Notes under the pieces: generated by a model
What the model was told of the DNA's origin: nothing
Databases searched by the model: none
What the model saw: the letters and a program-made list of their open reading frames with translations, nothing else
Made by a program: the position numbers and the translations under genes
Shown here: positions 39,808 to 49,311 of the stretch, one piece after another
Layout: each line of letters opens with the position of its first letter
How positions within the stretch are numbered: the first letter of the stretch is position 1
Origin: Woeseia sp034521225
GTDB lineage: Bacteria; Pseudomonadota; Gammaproteobacteria; Steroidobacterales; Woeseiaceae
DNA: 64,000 nucleotides
Direction of reading: 5' to 3'
NCBI GenBank assembly: GCA_034521225.1
Contig: JAXHMR010000009.1
Coordinates: 1 to 64,000 of the forward strand

Positions 39808-40601
39808 CGGGCGGCTCGAGCCATTCGCGCGGCGGGTTTCTGAGGGATCGCTCCGTGAAAACGTCCGCAGGAAAATTCCAACGTCATAGGCAATATGGCG
39901 GAACTGCATATCAGTCTGCCCCCCGCTTTGGACATCAGTGACCCGGCTTACGGTCACCGTCGGGATCCCGTCGATCACGTCCGTTTCGAAAACTTCGATA
40001 CGCCGATAAACGTTGCCGGCGGTATCGCTGTATTCGATTTTCATCGGGAGATACGTTTCCCTGTCAATCCAGGTGGTATAGCTGGCAAACTCCACGCTTT
40101 GCGGATCCAACGGCTCATGCCTGAGGACATAGTATTCGTCGTTAACTTCCTGCACTTCGTGCGCGTCATCCGTCGGACGCCTGCCTGAGACGTCTTCGTA
40201 GTAATAATGCGCACCCACAAAACTTGTGCGTTTGTCGCCGGCGGAAATTCGCTTGACGAGATCCAGTCCGGGCAAATACAGCCAGCGATCATCGTCCCGG
40301 TCGGTGTGCTTGTTAACCAGGAAAACCGTTCCCGAACATCGGACGGCTGACTGAAAATGACAAGAAACTGCTGGTCTCCGCCCTCTTCGACGTCGCGTCG
40401 CAACACGGTGAACTGGCGGCGCTGCCGCCTGCCCTGCGCATCGCTGATGATCATGCGAACTTCGGAACGACCATCGTCACCACCGTAATAGGCAGCAAGA
40501 TTGGCGCGTTCAACAATATCGTCCGCATTCGGATCACTCTCCGCCCAAACAGCCGATGGAGCCATCAATGCTGAAAGGATTAATAGAAATATTCGATTCA
40601 T
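39808..40601 (-). CDS. LolA-like outer membrane lipoprotein-sorting protein (frameshifts)
   Basis: About 260 residues: a signal peptide at the start (MNRIFLLILSALMAPSAVWA), then a LolA-like half-barrel with ADDIVERANLAAYYGGDDGR, SFVGAHYYYEDVSGRRPTDD and TWIDRETYLPMKIEYSDTAG. Breaks lie near 40290, where one T is missing from a T run, and near 39862, where two extra T occur. After correction the protein ends NPPREWLEPPAR, immediately before the DUF1302 gene. It belongs to the RND-associated LolA_like group rather than to LolA proper and probably shuttles a hydrophobic cargo between the MMPL permease and the outer membrane. Confidence 0.8.
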
Positions 40602-40626
40602 ACAACAATCTCCTTTTTGGTTCTGA

Positions 40627-43214
40627 TCATGCTGCTTCCGCCTTCGGTTCCGAAAATGCACCGATCTTTCTCTCTTCCGGAAACAGCCATCCTCCAGCCC
40701 ACGACATGACCGCCGGCAACAGGATCAGGGTACTAACGCCGGACAACGCCATGATCGCCGCCATGAATGCTCCGACTGTGATGTAGGGCACCAAAGGTGC
40801 GAAGAACAGCGGCGTAAAGCCGATTGCAATGACAATTGCATTCCGGGCAATGGCTCGCGCCGGTTCCTCGAACACCTTTTCCATCGCCGAGGAAAAAGAC
40901 CCCGTCGCCGCTATTGCTGACCGGCTGCGCTCGATAAAGTGAATGGCGAAATCAATGGACAGACCCAGCGTCAATGACGACAGCACAGCAATCGGCATGT
41001 CGTCATCCTCTGCCTACCCAGCCAATGATTCCATAGACGCCGGCTATCGTCAGTGTCAGCGGTATCATCGCGAGAAGACCCAATCGCAGGCTGCGGAACA
41101 ATATCGCCATCATCACAAACACGACGAGAAAGGCTCCCATCAGGCTGCCCAGCATTCCCTTCACCATCGCGTCCTGCCAGACGACATTGATATAGGTCTT
41201 GCCGGCCCAGCGTACGTCAACATCCGAAGACAGCGGATTCGCTGCGAGGTAGTCATCGAGAGCCCGCACCACCTGGCTCATATTCCTGGTTGTCGCCACT
41301 GTTCAGCTGCAGCCAGATCGCTGTCGATGAATAATCCGGGGTTACCATGTGCCACAGGTCCTGCGGCCGATGCGACGACTGGTACTGGAGCAGTGTCTGT
41401 GCAACTCCCGGTATCGATTCCGGTACTCGATAGTCGTCCTCAGCCCCGCTGCGAAGCTCCCGGTTAACGACTTTTACAACGTCCGGCAGCGCGTTCGTTT
41501 TGCCAACATGGCCCGAGCTTTCAAGCGCTCGCTGTATGTCTTCTATTCGGCGCAGGACTTCCGGCCGCTGGAAATACTTGGCCGAGACTTGCGCGTTCTC
41601 GGCCAGCTGCTGTAGCTCGGCCAATCGCTCTTCAACATCCGGGTCTACTGCTGCGAACAGTACGTCATCTGTCACTGCGATCAGGCTGCCAAAATACTCT
41701 CCCAGCTCACCGGAATCCGCGTTCAGTGCCTCCCGGATAGCACTGATTCCTGGTGCATCGATACCATCGAGAAGTGTCTTTGCTTCCCCGAGAAACGATG
41801 TGAGTGCATCCGCGTCGTTGTGAGTCAGGACTACAAACGCGTCGTAGGTTCCGGCGAAATGTTCGTTCAGAACAGTATCTGCGATACGGATGGGATGACT
41901 GGTCTTGAACCACCGAACCGGATTGTCGTTGATCTCGATCCGGGCAATTCCGGCAATGCTGACCACAAGCAAAACCATAGCAAAGGCCGTGAACAACCGG
42001 CCCCTACTCAAGGCTACCCGCCCGGCGGACCGCAACGTGCGCGACAGCAGTGTCTGCCGGTGCGGCGTCCTTGCCCTTGATGCCAGTTTTTTCAGCGATG
42101 CGGGACTCATTCTGGCGATATAGGCAGGAATCAGTACGATGGTCAGCAAAAATGCCAGCAGGATGCCGAATGCAACGAAAGCGCCGAACACCTGCACCGG
42201 AGGAATCGGCGTCAGCAAGAGGGACAGAAACCCGACTGCCGAAGTCAGCGACGTGAACAGCATGGGCGTGAAAAGATGACCGACGACTCTTGAAATAACT
42301 GTCTTCGCATCGTCCTCCGGGCCATAGGTATCTGCGAACTCCGACATGATGTGCACGGAATCCACCACCGCGATAGGCATCAGGAAGATCGGGATCATCG
42401 AACTCATGATATGGACGGTGAATCCAAAACCGGTCAGCAACCCCATCGTGATGATCACCGTTGCCATCGCTACCAGCATCGGCGCAGTGACGAACGCTGC
42501 GCTTCGGAAGAAATAGAGCATCAGCAGGAATATCATCAGGCCTGCCAACGGCGCCGAAATACCCATTTGCACGAACATGTTGTGGCCGAATGTATCTTCG
42601 GCGACCGGCAGGCCGGTAATATGAATCTCGTCATCGACGCCAAGTTCTGCCGCGATTTTGCTGATCTCGAGAGACAAAGGATGACTTAAGTCTTTACTTG
42701 CAATTGGCACGTAAATAGCCGCAGCCTTACCGTCGCTGGAAACGACTGTATCCATAAGCAGCGGTAACCGGCTGACCTTGTCGCGAATCTCATGCGCCTG
42801 ATCGAGGGTGGCAGGCGCTTCCTTCATCATCCATTCGAACCGGATGGTGCCCGGCCCTTCCTGCGAAATGTTATCGACCACGGACAGTGACATCAGGTCC
42901 GGCCCGATGACACCGTCGAGCGCCAGGATCGAATCGCTCAGACTGTGCAATGCGGACAGGGATTCCGGATTGTAGATGCCGTCCGGGTGATCCTCATTGA
43001 CGATGCCGACAACGATCGCGTCATGCAGTGTGAACCGCTGCTCCACCTTGTTGTGAAACACGCGGTCCTGCTGCTCCGCGGAAAGCATATTCTCCGGATC
43101 CGTATCGATCTGGATACGGGAGATCAACGCACCGATCAGTATCGTCAATGCCAGCACGATGACATAGACGGTCCTCGGCCTCTCGGTTGAAAATCGTGTC
43201 AAGGCACCCCTCAT
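40627..43214 (-). CDS. MMPL/RND-family exporter (frameshifts)
   Basis: About 860 residues in two repeated halves, each with one helix, a large periplasmic loop and five further helices (for example HIMSSMIPIFLMPIAVVDSV in half 1 and LGLSIDFAIHFIERSRS in half 2). Together these give a 12-helix RND permease of the MMPL/HpnN type. The Asp of VVDSVH and of SIDFAIH lie where RND proton relay residues are found. Breaks lie near 41270 and 41000. Its start ATG 43214 overlaps the stop of sqr (ATGA), so exporter and sulfide oxidation enzyme are translationally coupled. LolA-like and DUF1302 genes follow. Confidence 0.85.
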
Positions 43215-44494
43215 TGTGTGGGTTCCTTGAGCCTGGTAGCACCGAGGAGTTTCAGGACCGTCTTTTCATAATAGGGCTCGGTCTTTGCCGCCCGCACCTT
43301 GTGCAGGAAGTATTTTTCGTACGCCACCTTGGCAAAGTGCACCCACTTGCCGCGTGATGCCCAGTTGGTATTGCGCGGGGGAATCTGTGGCAAGGCAACG
43401 AAGGCAACACCACTGTCACCAAAGTCCGCCAGGCAGACGGCGTTCCAGGTAGCACGCGTTTCCGGCGACTTTCCATCCAGAGCATTAATGATATTATGCG
43501 TTGTCGCGGTCACCATTGATTCAATCATATAACCGGTTTTCGGAGCCCCCGTAGGCACGGGTGTCGGTCCGACCGGGGGAATTGCCACGCAAACGCCTAC
43601 CGCGTAAATATTCTGGAACCTCGGATTTCGTTGGTATTCGTCGATCAGGATAAATCCACGCGGATTCGTCAGTCCTTCAATACCAATCACCGCATCGATG
43701 CCCTTGAAGGCTGGCAGGATCATCGCATGCTGAAAGGGCAGCTCCTGTTCCTTGATGCCCTTTCCATCGGCATCCACTTCAGTGAAGGTCAAATTGCCGT
43801 CGCTGACACCGGTGATCTTTGCATTGCAGGTCCAGTGAATGTGCCGGTCGCGGAACTCCGACTCCATCAATCCTTTGGTATCGCCCACCCCGTCCAGGCC
43901 AAGATGGCCGATATAGGGCTCCGGCGTGACGAAATGCATTGGCACGCGGTCGCGTATCTTGCGCTTCCTGAGCTCGGTATCGAGGATAAAGGCATACTCG
44001 TAGGCTGGACCGAAGCAGGATGCGCCCGCGGCAGCACCGACTACGACGGGGCCTGGATTGGCGGCGAGCTTCTCAAAGTCCGCATACGCCTGAATGGCAT
44101 GACCAGTCTTGCAAATCGACTGCGTAAAGCCGCCGTCGGGACCGAGGCCGGGCACTTCATCGAATGCGAGCTTCGGGCCGGTGCAAAGTACGAGAAAATC
44201 GTAGTCGAGCGATTCGCCATCGTTCAACTCAATGCAGTTTTTGTCGGGATAAAGCCGTTTGACTCCCTGACTGTAGAACTCGATATCGTGCTTTTGCATG
44301 ACACGCTGCAAATCAACGGTCATTTGCTCAGGCTTGCGCCAGCCAACGGCTACCCAGGGATTGGACGGCGTGAACTCGAACCGGTCGGAATCGCTGACTA
44401 CAACGACACGGTGCTGCCGCCCCAGCTCTTTATGGAGTTCGTAAGCCTGTGAGATGCCGCCGATCCCGGCGCCCATAACGATAATTGTGGCCAT
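43211..44494 (-). CDS. sqr: sulfide:quinone oxidoreductase
   Basis: FAD-dependent membrane-associated enzyme that oxidises sulfide to polysulfide or persulfide and reduces quinone. 427 residues from ATG 44494; intact. The FAD fold is IIVMGAGIGGISQAYEL. Three cysteines expected for catalysis are visible: Cys128 (TQSICKTG), Cys160 (GASCFGPAYEY) and one in YAVGVCVAIPPVGPTPVPTG. Other typical stretches are FVTPEPYIGHLGLDGVG and APKTGYMIESMV. It is divergent from an ArsR regulator with persulfide-sensor cysteines, and leads a run of MMPL, LolA-like, DUF1302 and DUF2892 genes. The protein resembles the FCSD/SQR type that acts at low sulfide; the exact SQR class was not determined. Confidence 0.93.
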   Translation of the reverse strand: MATIIVMGAGIGGISQAYELHKELGRQHRVVVVSDSDRFEFTPSNPWVAVGWRKPEQMTVDLQRVMQKHDIEFYSQGVKRLYPDKNCIELNDGESLDYDFLVLCTGPKLAFDEVPGLGPDGGFTQSICKTGHAIQAYADFEKLAANPGPVVVGAAAGASCFGPAYEYAFILDTELRKRKIRDRVPMHFVTPEPYIGHLGLDGVGDTKGLMESEFRDRHIHWTCNAKITGVSDGNLTFTEVDADGKGIKEQELPFQHAMILPAFKGIDAVIGIEGLTNPRGFILIDEYQRNPRFQNIYAVGVCVAIPPVGPTPVPTGAPKTGYMIESMVTATTHNIINALDGKSPETRATWNAVCLADFGDSGVAFVALPQIPPRNTNWASRGKWVHFAKVAYEKYFLHKVRAAKTEPYYEKTVLKLLGATRLKEPTQ

Positions 44495-44536
44495 GCTCTG
44501 TGCTCCCTTGCCAAACCTGGTGCGCGTAACCAAGAT

Positions 44537-44600
44537 ATTATAAATCACTAATTTAGTAAAGCCTAATTTCTTGTTTTCTAATTTACATGATATAGTTTGG
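44537..44600. promoter_or_regulatory. AT-rich divergent promoter/operator between sqr and arsR-type gene
   Basis: A strikingly AT-rich island in GC-rich DNA. A minus-strand -10 element TATAAT lies at 44537-44542, reading toward sqr. Just upstream is a perfect inverted repeat ACTAA-T-TTAGT at 44547-44557, placed where a repressor would cover the sqr promoter. On the plus strand TTTCTT (44567) and TATAGT (44591) could serve the regulator gene. The inverted repeat is the best operator candidate for the adjacent SqrR-like protein. Confidence 0.6.
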
Positions 44601-44657
44601 CTTGAGTTTTCCTATACGTGGAAAACGCAGTATTCGGCGAATTGGGCGCAGACCTTG

Positions 44658-45020
44658 GTGAAAACCACAAATAGTTCGGAACAACAGGCACTTGGCGGAA
44701 TGCGGGCCGCCGATATGCGGGCTCACGCCGAGGATGCCGCCGGCCTGATGAAGGCGCTCGGCAACGAAAGCCGCCTGATGATCCTGTGCCTTCTGGCCGA
44801 AGGTGAACGATCGGTCGGCGAGCTGGACGCCATGATGCCGCTCAGCCAGTCGGCGCTATCGCAACACCTCGCCAAGCTTCGCGCCCAGGGGATGGTCGCG
44901 ACCCGCCGCGAATCACAGACCATTTTCTATTCGCTGGCGCGCGGTCCGGCAGAGCGGATCATTCACCTGCTGCACGATGTCTTTTGCTCTACCGGTGCGG
45001 CCGCGCAGGATTCGCAATAG
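44658..45020 (+). CDS. ArsR-family regulator of the SqrR/BigR persulfide-sensing type
   Basis: 120 residues from GTG 44658; intact. Winged-helix ArsR fold with LGNESRLMILCLLAEGERSV and SQSALSQHLAKLRAQGMV (recognition helix). Cys44 (MILCLL) and Cys110 (HDVFCS) are 66 residues apart, the same spacing as the two sensing cysteines Cys41 and Cys107 of SqrR. No metal-binding CxC motif of arsenic sensors is present. Divergent from sqr with an AT-rich operator region between. In SqrR-type systems persulfide links the two cysteines and releases DNA, turning on sqr. Other starts (ATG further in) are possible. Confidence 0.88.
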   Translation: MKTTNSSEQQALGGMRAADMRAHAEDAAGLMKALGNESRLMILCLLAEGERSVGELDAMMPLSQSALSQHLAKLRAQGMVATRRESQTIFYSLARGPAERIIHLLHDVFCSTGAAAQDSQ

Positions 45021-45059
45021 CCTTCCGGTTGCGCGCCCGGCCGCTGCACGTCAGCGAAA

Positions 45060-45115
45060 CTGGCCCGCATTCATCACCGATTTCGCGGGTAAGATCGGTG
45101 ACGGATGCGGGCCAG
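45060..45115. terminator. long inverted repeat, bidirectional terminator candidate
   Basis: Arms of 22 bases (45060-45081 and 45094-45115) pair at 20 of 22 positions around a 12-base loop. It lies between the convergent arsR-type gene (ends 45020) and the VIT-family gene (ends 45128). No T tract, but the stability makes a transcription stop or mRNA 3'-end structure likely. Confidence 0.6.
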
Positions 45116-45127
45116 ATGTGATGCTCG

Positions 45128-45889
45128 CTACCCGGCCTCTGTGATTCCGAAAAAGTCGCGCAGTACCGAGCCTGCCGCATAGGCCAACAGCCCCGCCATC
45201 GAGCCCGCCATCATGGTTTCCAGGCCAAACCGCAACCGCCGATCGTTTAGTACATGGCCTTTGAGTACGCCCACTGCGAAAAATGCGGCCAGGGACATGA
45301 CGACACTGGCCGGAAATACCTGCGCCGGGGTAAGCGACGTGATCATGAAAGGCAGCAGCGGAATCAGGCCGACGGCGATAAACGCAAAAAAGGTGGCGAG
45401 TGCGGACAACCACGGATGCGGTACTTCAAGAGCCAGGCCATGTTCCTCGACCAGCATCGTGTCAACCCACGATTCCACATCGGACGTGATCGTCGCGACG
45501 ATATCGTCGAGTGTTGCACCCGAGAATCCCTTGGCCACAAAGATTTGCCGGATTTCTTCAACCTCTCCTTCCGGAAACCGTGCAATATGGTCGTATTCCT
45601 CGCGGCGCGTCTTCTGCAACTGATCTTCACGAGTGCGCCCACTTTGGTAATTGCTGACCGCCATGCTGAATCCGTCGGCCAGCAGATTTGCAAGCCCGAG
45701 TACTATCGCGACTGTCGGCGGAAATTTTGCGCCGACGGCACCGGCGACTACAGCAAGCGTCGTAACGCAGCCGTCGATTGCACCAAGTACGGCATCGGCG
45801 AGATAACTGTGACTTACCGGCGCGGCCAGCCTGCGGCTGATTGCTTCCGGCTCGTGTTCCTCATGCAGTGCCTGCCGGGAGTCGGGCAT
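45128..45889 (-). CDS. VIT1/CCC1-family transporter
   Basis: 253 residues, intact. Five membrane segments and the VIT-type signature: SYLADAVLGAIDGCVTTLAV in helix 1 and ADGFSMAVSNYQSGRTREDQ after helix 2. A cytoplasmic metal-binding region follows with E-rich EGEVEEIRQIF and WVDTMLVEEHGL. Family members move Fe(II) or Mn(II) into vacuoles in plants and fungi; bacterial copies probably export or handle divalent metals. The gene is alone on the minus strand, 38 bases from the third Usp gene upstream. Confidence 0.85.
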   Translation of the reverse strand: MPDSRQALHEEHEPEAISRRLAAPVSHSYLADAVLGAIDGCVTTLAVVAGAVGAKFPPTVAIVLGLANLLADGFSMAVSNYQSGRTREDQLQKTRREEYDHIARFPEGEVEEIRQIFVAKGFSGATLDDIVATITSDVESWVDTMLVEEHGLALEVPHPWLSALATFFAFIAVGLIPLLPFMITSLTPAQVFPASVVMSLAAFFAVGVLKGHVLNDRRLRFGLETMMAGSMAGLLAYAAGSVLRDFFGITEAG

Positions 45890-45927
45890 GGATTCACCGT
45901 GTGCCAGGAGTCTGGGCGTTAAACCGA

Positions 45928-46851
45928 TTAACCCGGCCTGAGAACGAGAAGATCGCAGGAAACATGGTCCATGACACTCTCCGCCGTGCTGCCGATCACC
46001 GCTCGCTTGAGCTTGGTCCGCGCAATGGCTCCGAGCACAACCAGCGAAATACCAAGTTCGGCAATGACGCCTGGCAGTGTTGTCCGGACAGGACCGCTCG
46101 TCAGCACGCGCCGCTCTTTTGCAATCCTGAACTTGTCCGCCAGCGCATTAAATGCAGCCTCATGGTCCGCCTTTGCGCGTGCACTGATCTCGTCAATCGG
46201 CAGCTCCTGCGGCTTGAGCGCCCATGTGGCAGCGTGACCAACCGGTACCAGCGGATTGAAGGAATGAAACGCGTAAAACTCCGCTTTCAGCGAGTCGGAG
46301 AGTACCTTGCCTGTCATCAGGATGTCGAGATCCAGTGACTCGGGCTGGTCGTGCTCCCGGACAGGGTCGACACAGGCCAGCAGCCGCGTACGACCTCCAA
46401 ATGACGTATCGGTTTTGACCAGCCACAGCGGCAAAGGGCATTTGCGAATCAGGCGCCAGTCGGTATTTGTGAGCAGCGCCCGTTCAATGGCGGTGTGGTA
46501 ATGCGTCTCCTTGACGACCAGGTCAGCGCGCCAGCGCTGTGCTTCGGCAATGATGCTGTCCGGCAGGTTCTGGTGCCACTCCGCACTGGCAGTTACGGTA
46601 TGCCCGTCCGCCCGCAAATTGTCTGCCAGGCCGTCGAGGCGCCGCTGCAGGCCCTCAATTGCCGCTTTACTGAAGGATGCACCGACCTGTCCATAATCCG
46701 CCGCAATATCCGTAAGATAAGCGTAGTACCAGGAAATATACAGGCGTAGCTCAGCGTTGAACGTTGTCGCCAGCATGGCTGCCCGAGCCAGCGCAGGCTG
46801 CTCATCCTGGGTAGGATCGATAATACAAAGTATTCGTTTCGGCGCTTTCAT
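45928..46851 (-). CDS. tandem universal stress protein, UspE-like (copy 3)
   Basis: 307 residues, two Usp domains, intact. It begins MKAPKRILCIIDPTQDEQPA, and the second domain ends LGAIARTKLKRAVIGSTAESVMDHVSCDLLVL, which contains the G-x9-G-S/T-like nucleotide loop. It is more divergent from the other two than they are from each other. The start codon overlaps a TGA of a short upstream frame (ATGA). It precedes the VIT-family transporter gene. Three such paralogues in 20 kb suggest a regulated stress set. Confidence 0.9.
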   Translation of the reverse strand: MKAPKRILCIIDPTQDEQPALARAAMLATTFNAELRLYISWYYAYLTDIAADYGQVGASFSKAAIEGLQRRLDGLADNLRADGHTVTASAEWHQNLPDSIIAEAQRWRADLVVKETHYHTAIERALLTNTDWRLIRKCPLPLWLVKTDTSFGGRTRLLACVDPVREHDQPESLDLDILMTGKVLSDSLKAEFYAFHSFNPLVPVGHAATWALKPQELPIDEISARAKADHEAAFNALADKFRIAKERRVLTSGPVRTTLPGVIAELGISLVVLGAIARTKLKRAVIGSTAESVMDHVSCDLLVLRPG

Positions 46852-47057
46852 TGATTCAGTTCCTGCTCCGTTGTCCAGGCCGTGGTTGCGTGCCGCAGGC
46901 TATCGCCAACCGCGCGCATACCTGGCCAGCCACTGCAAATGCCGTCCACATGCAGGTGTCGGGTCCTGCGTCTATCGGGCACAAACCGGCTCCGCACCTC
47001 CGACCCCGGCAGAGCGCTGCACAGAGTGACAAGGGCTATTGTGAGCAGCGGCAACAC
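46848..47057 (-). CDS. possible small secreted protein upstream of Usp gene
   Basis: 69 residues from GTG 47057; it begins with a hydrophobic stretch (LPLLTIALVTLCSALPG) that could be a signal peptide, followed by a basic, low-complexity segment. Its stop overlaps the Usp start in ATGA. I recognise no family, and the codon pattern gives no strong support. The surrounding 400 bases (46852-47254) contain nothing else convincing, so this may be a chance frame. Confidence 0.25.
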   Translation of the reverse strand: MLPLLTIALVTLCSALPGSEVRSRFVPDRRRTRHLHVDGICSGWPGMRAVGDSLRHATTAWTTEQELNQ

Positions 47058-47254
47058 GCCGGGCGCAAAACAATGCTGCAGAATTCAGATGCGCCGTAGG
47101 ACTTGCGGCTGTCAGGACAGAGAGCGGACCTCAGGGAGCTGTCCCTGCCCTCGGGGATCACGCGCTGAAGGCTCCGGGCTGGGAGTCTGGGCGGTAGAAG
47201 CCGAATGGGCTGCGGTGCGGGAAGCGCTCTGGTCCGTCAGTGCAACGTTAAAGC

Positions 47255-47611
47255 TTACTCTTCAGCCAGCGCTCCAATGACGTATTCCTCCAGCTCCGCC
47301 CAGGCTGCGGGGCTGTGATCGCGACCGTATCCCTTGGTTCGCATTCCCTTTGTAGCCTCCGTGCCGCACCAGGGAAGAATAACGGCCGCCGGCGTCGGGT
47401 GGTATGGCAGGTAATCCGTCAGATCGTAGACCTTACCCTCGATTGCCATCCAGCAATCCTGTTCAGTGGCGTGTTCGGCTACTTGCGCCAGCGTAACGGC
47501 AGGCAGTGCCTGTGCTTCGTCATGTGACGCTGATACCAGCTGGTTGGTCGACAGAAGCGTCGCGATGCTTGCCCAGAACGCGACAAACGCGGTGTAAGTC
47601 AGTTTCTTCAT
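47255..47611 (-). CDS. cytochrome b5-like haem-binding protein
   Basis: 118 residues with an N-terminal signal peptide (residues about 1-28, ending LVSASHDEA) and a cytochrome b5-like domain: ATEQDCWMAIEGKVYDLTDY then LPYHPTPAAVI. The first haem His is in YHPTP, where eukaryotic b5 has HPGG. The second ligand is probably His in RDHSPAAW, 28 residues later. A periplasmic b-type cytochrome is implied. Its start overlaps the stop of the ferric-reductase-like gene, so the two are coupled: the reductase may deliver electrons to this cytochrome. Confidence 0.85.
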   Translation of the reverse strand: MKKLTYTAFVAFWASIATLLSTNQLVSASHDEAQALPAVTLAQVAEHATEQDCWMAIEGKVYDLTDYLPYHPTPAAVILPWCGTEATKGMRTKGYGRDHSPAAWAELEEYVIGALAEE

Positions 47612-48920
47612 AGCAGTACAAAATCCTCGGTGTGAATATGTTTGCGACTGCAGCCAGAATGCAGCAGCAAAGACTCGCTTAGCGCGATCAATGGCGATGG
47701 CCCGCAGATATAGGCATCTCGTTGGGCAAGGTCCGGGCAGTGCGTCGTGAGGAACTCGGCAGTAAGCGGTCCCTCCTGGTAGAAGTAGTGCATGACCAGC
47801 GCAAATCCAGTGACGGTACGCGACAACGCCTCCAGTTCTTCGCGGAACAATGCCCTGGGTTCATCCTGGACGCAAAACACGAGTTTGACATCCACCGACA
47901 GTGATGTTGCAGCGAAATGCCTGGCCCGGGCGAGAAATGGCGTGATTCCAATGCCGCCGGCAATCCACAATTCGCAACCAGGATTATCGGGAAAGAAGTC
48001 GCCGTAAGGACCTTCGATTTTTACTCTTGTTTGCGGGGCGATTTGCTGGATCGCCCGACTGGCATCTCCCAGATCCTTGATCGCGATGCGCAAGGTGCTC
48101 TCCCTCGGCGATGACGAAAGCGTATAGGGGTGCTCTTCGCCATAGCCTGCCGCCAGATTACGATCCAGGGGTGTCAAATAGACAAATTGACCGGGTCGAT
48201 AGTCGAGCGCCCGACCCTCGGCGTCGAGACTCAGTTCCACGACGTTATTCGCCGGATGCGAAATGCCCGACACGCGATAAGGCAGGCGGCCAAGATGCCT
48301 GGAAAAAACAAACCTGTATGCGACAGACAGTACAGCCAGCACCGACAGGCCGCCCCAAACCACCCAGCTCGACGGTGCCGGCAGGCTGCGCGCCAGCATA
48401 AATGTATGTGCCAAAGCAAGCAGCACAGCGATGCCCGCACTGCGATGCAACCATTTCCAGTGTTGATATTCGGGCTCCCCAAAGAATGAAAAACCCGGCG
48501 CCAGGAAGATCATCATGACGAGCAAGGCCGACCAACCCAGCCATACAGCCAACCCCCCATGCGGCGGAAAGAGTGTTTGCACGGCCGCCGGCAAGGACAC
48601 GTCCGCAGCCGCGAAAGCCAGCAACAGTGGATGCGCAAGCAGGAACAGGAACGAAGCGGCCCCTAACAGTGGTGCGTCCGCCACAGCCGGGTAAGGCCGC
48701 CAAAGAGGCGATCGAAGCCCGGCACCCGGACGATCAGCACTGCTGACAGCAACAGGCACACCAGCCCGGCGATACCAGTCAAGCGACCCAACAGGTTCAG
48801 CAACGCGCCAGTATCGACGAAGTCGGCCACCGATACCTGCAACAGCGCCACTAGCACCGGCAGAAGCAGCAGCAGCCAGAGTAGAAACGACGCCAGCCGC
48901 CTGGCCGCAGTCAATCTCAT
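47608..48920 (-). CDS. ferric reductase-like membrane flavoprotein (frameshift)
   Basis: About 437 residues. The N-terminal half is membrane embedded (six or so helices beginning at ATG 48920, RLASFLLWLLLLLPVLVALL) with paired His residues (HKW/HRSAG) like the ferric reductase domain that holds two b haems. The C-terminal half is an FAD/NAD(P)-binding ferredoxin reductase module: RPGQFVYLTPLD, HPYTLSSSPRE, GPYGDF, then IAGGIGITPFLARARHF and AYICGPSPLI. The frame breaks near 48665. The next gene is a periplasmic cytochrome b5, so transmembrane electron delivery is the natural inference. The true acceptor could be ferric iron, nitric oxide-related species or an outer protein. Confidence 0.82.
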
Positions 48921-49311
48921 GGCGTCAGGTACAGAAGCAACGGACGAATCGGCAGCGTCCGGAAGCGAAATCGCAATTCAACCTGTAACGCATTCGCCAT
49001 TAACTTGTCCAGGGGATTCATTGCCGCGACCTGACAACTGTTGAAAAAGCCTCAGCCGGCGCAACACCGCCGGAGGAAATTCGCCGTTGGCAGGCTGCCA
49101 GGATTTGCTGCGAGAAGCTGAGTTTGCCAGACTGGCGGCATTCGATTCAACGAATTGCTTTGTTCGAGTGACCTTAAATGACAGCCAACACCAGGACGGC
49201 ACACGTCGATAAGTAGTTTCCGCAATCGACTGCTATCAATCACGTATTTGCGAGCGAATGCTACCGGATAAAAATATCCACAGCGCCAATTCGGCGCAGG
49301 GATTAGCCATC
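48921..49311. other. 391-base intergenic region
   Basis: Divergent spacer between the ferric-reductase-like gene and the DUF4136 gene. No coding frame with support. A compact palindrome TGGCAGGCTGCCA lies near 49087; the segment before 49312 is AT-richer and probably carries the promoter of the lipoprotein gene. Confidence 0.3.

Noticed and set aside
44000..45020. ArsR regulator as an arsenic or metal sensor
   Set aside because: No CxC metal motif; the two cysteines and the divergent sqr match persulfide sensors instead.
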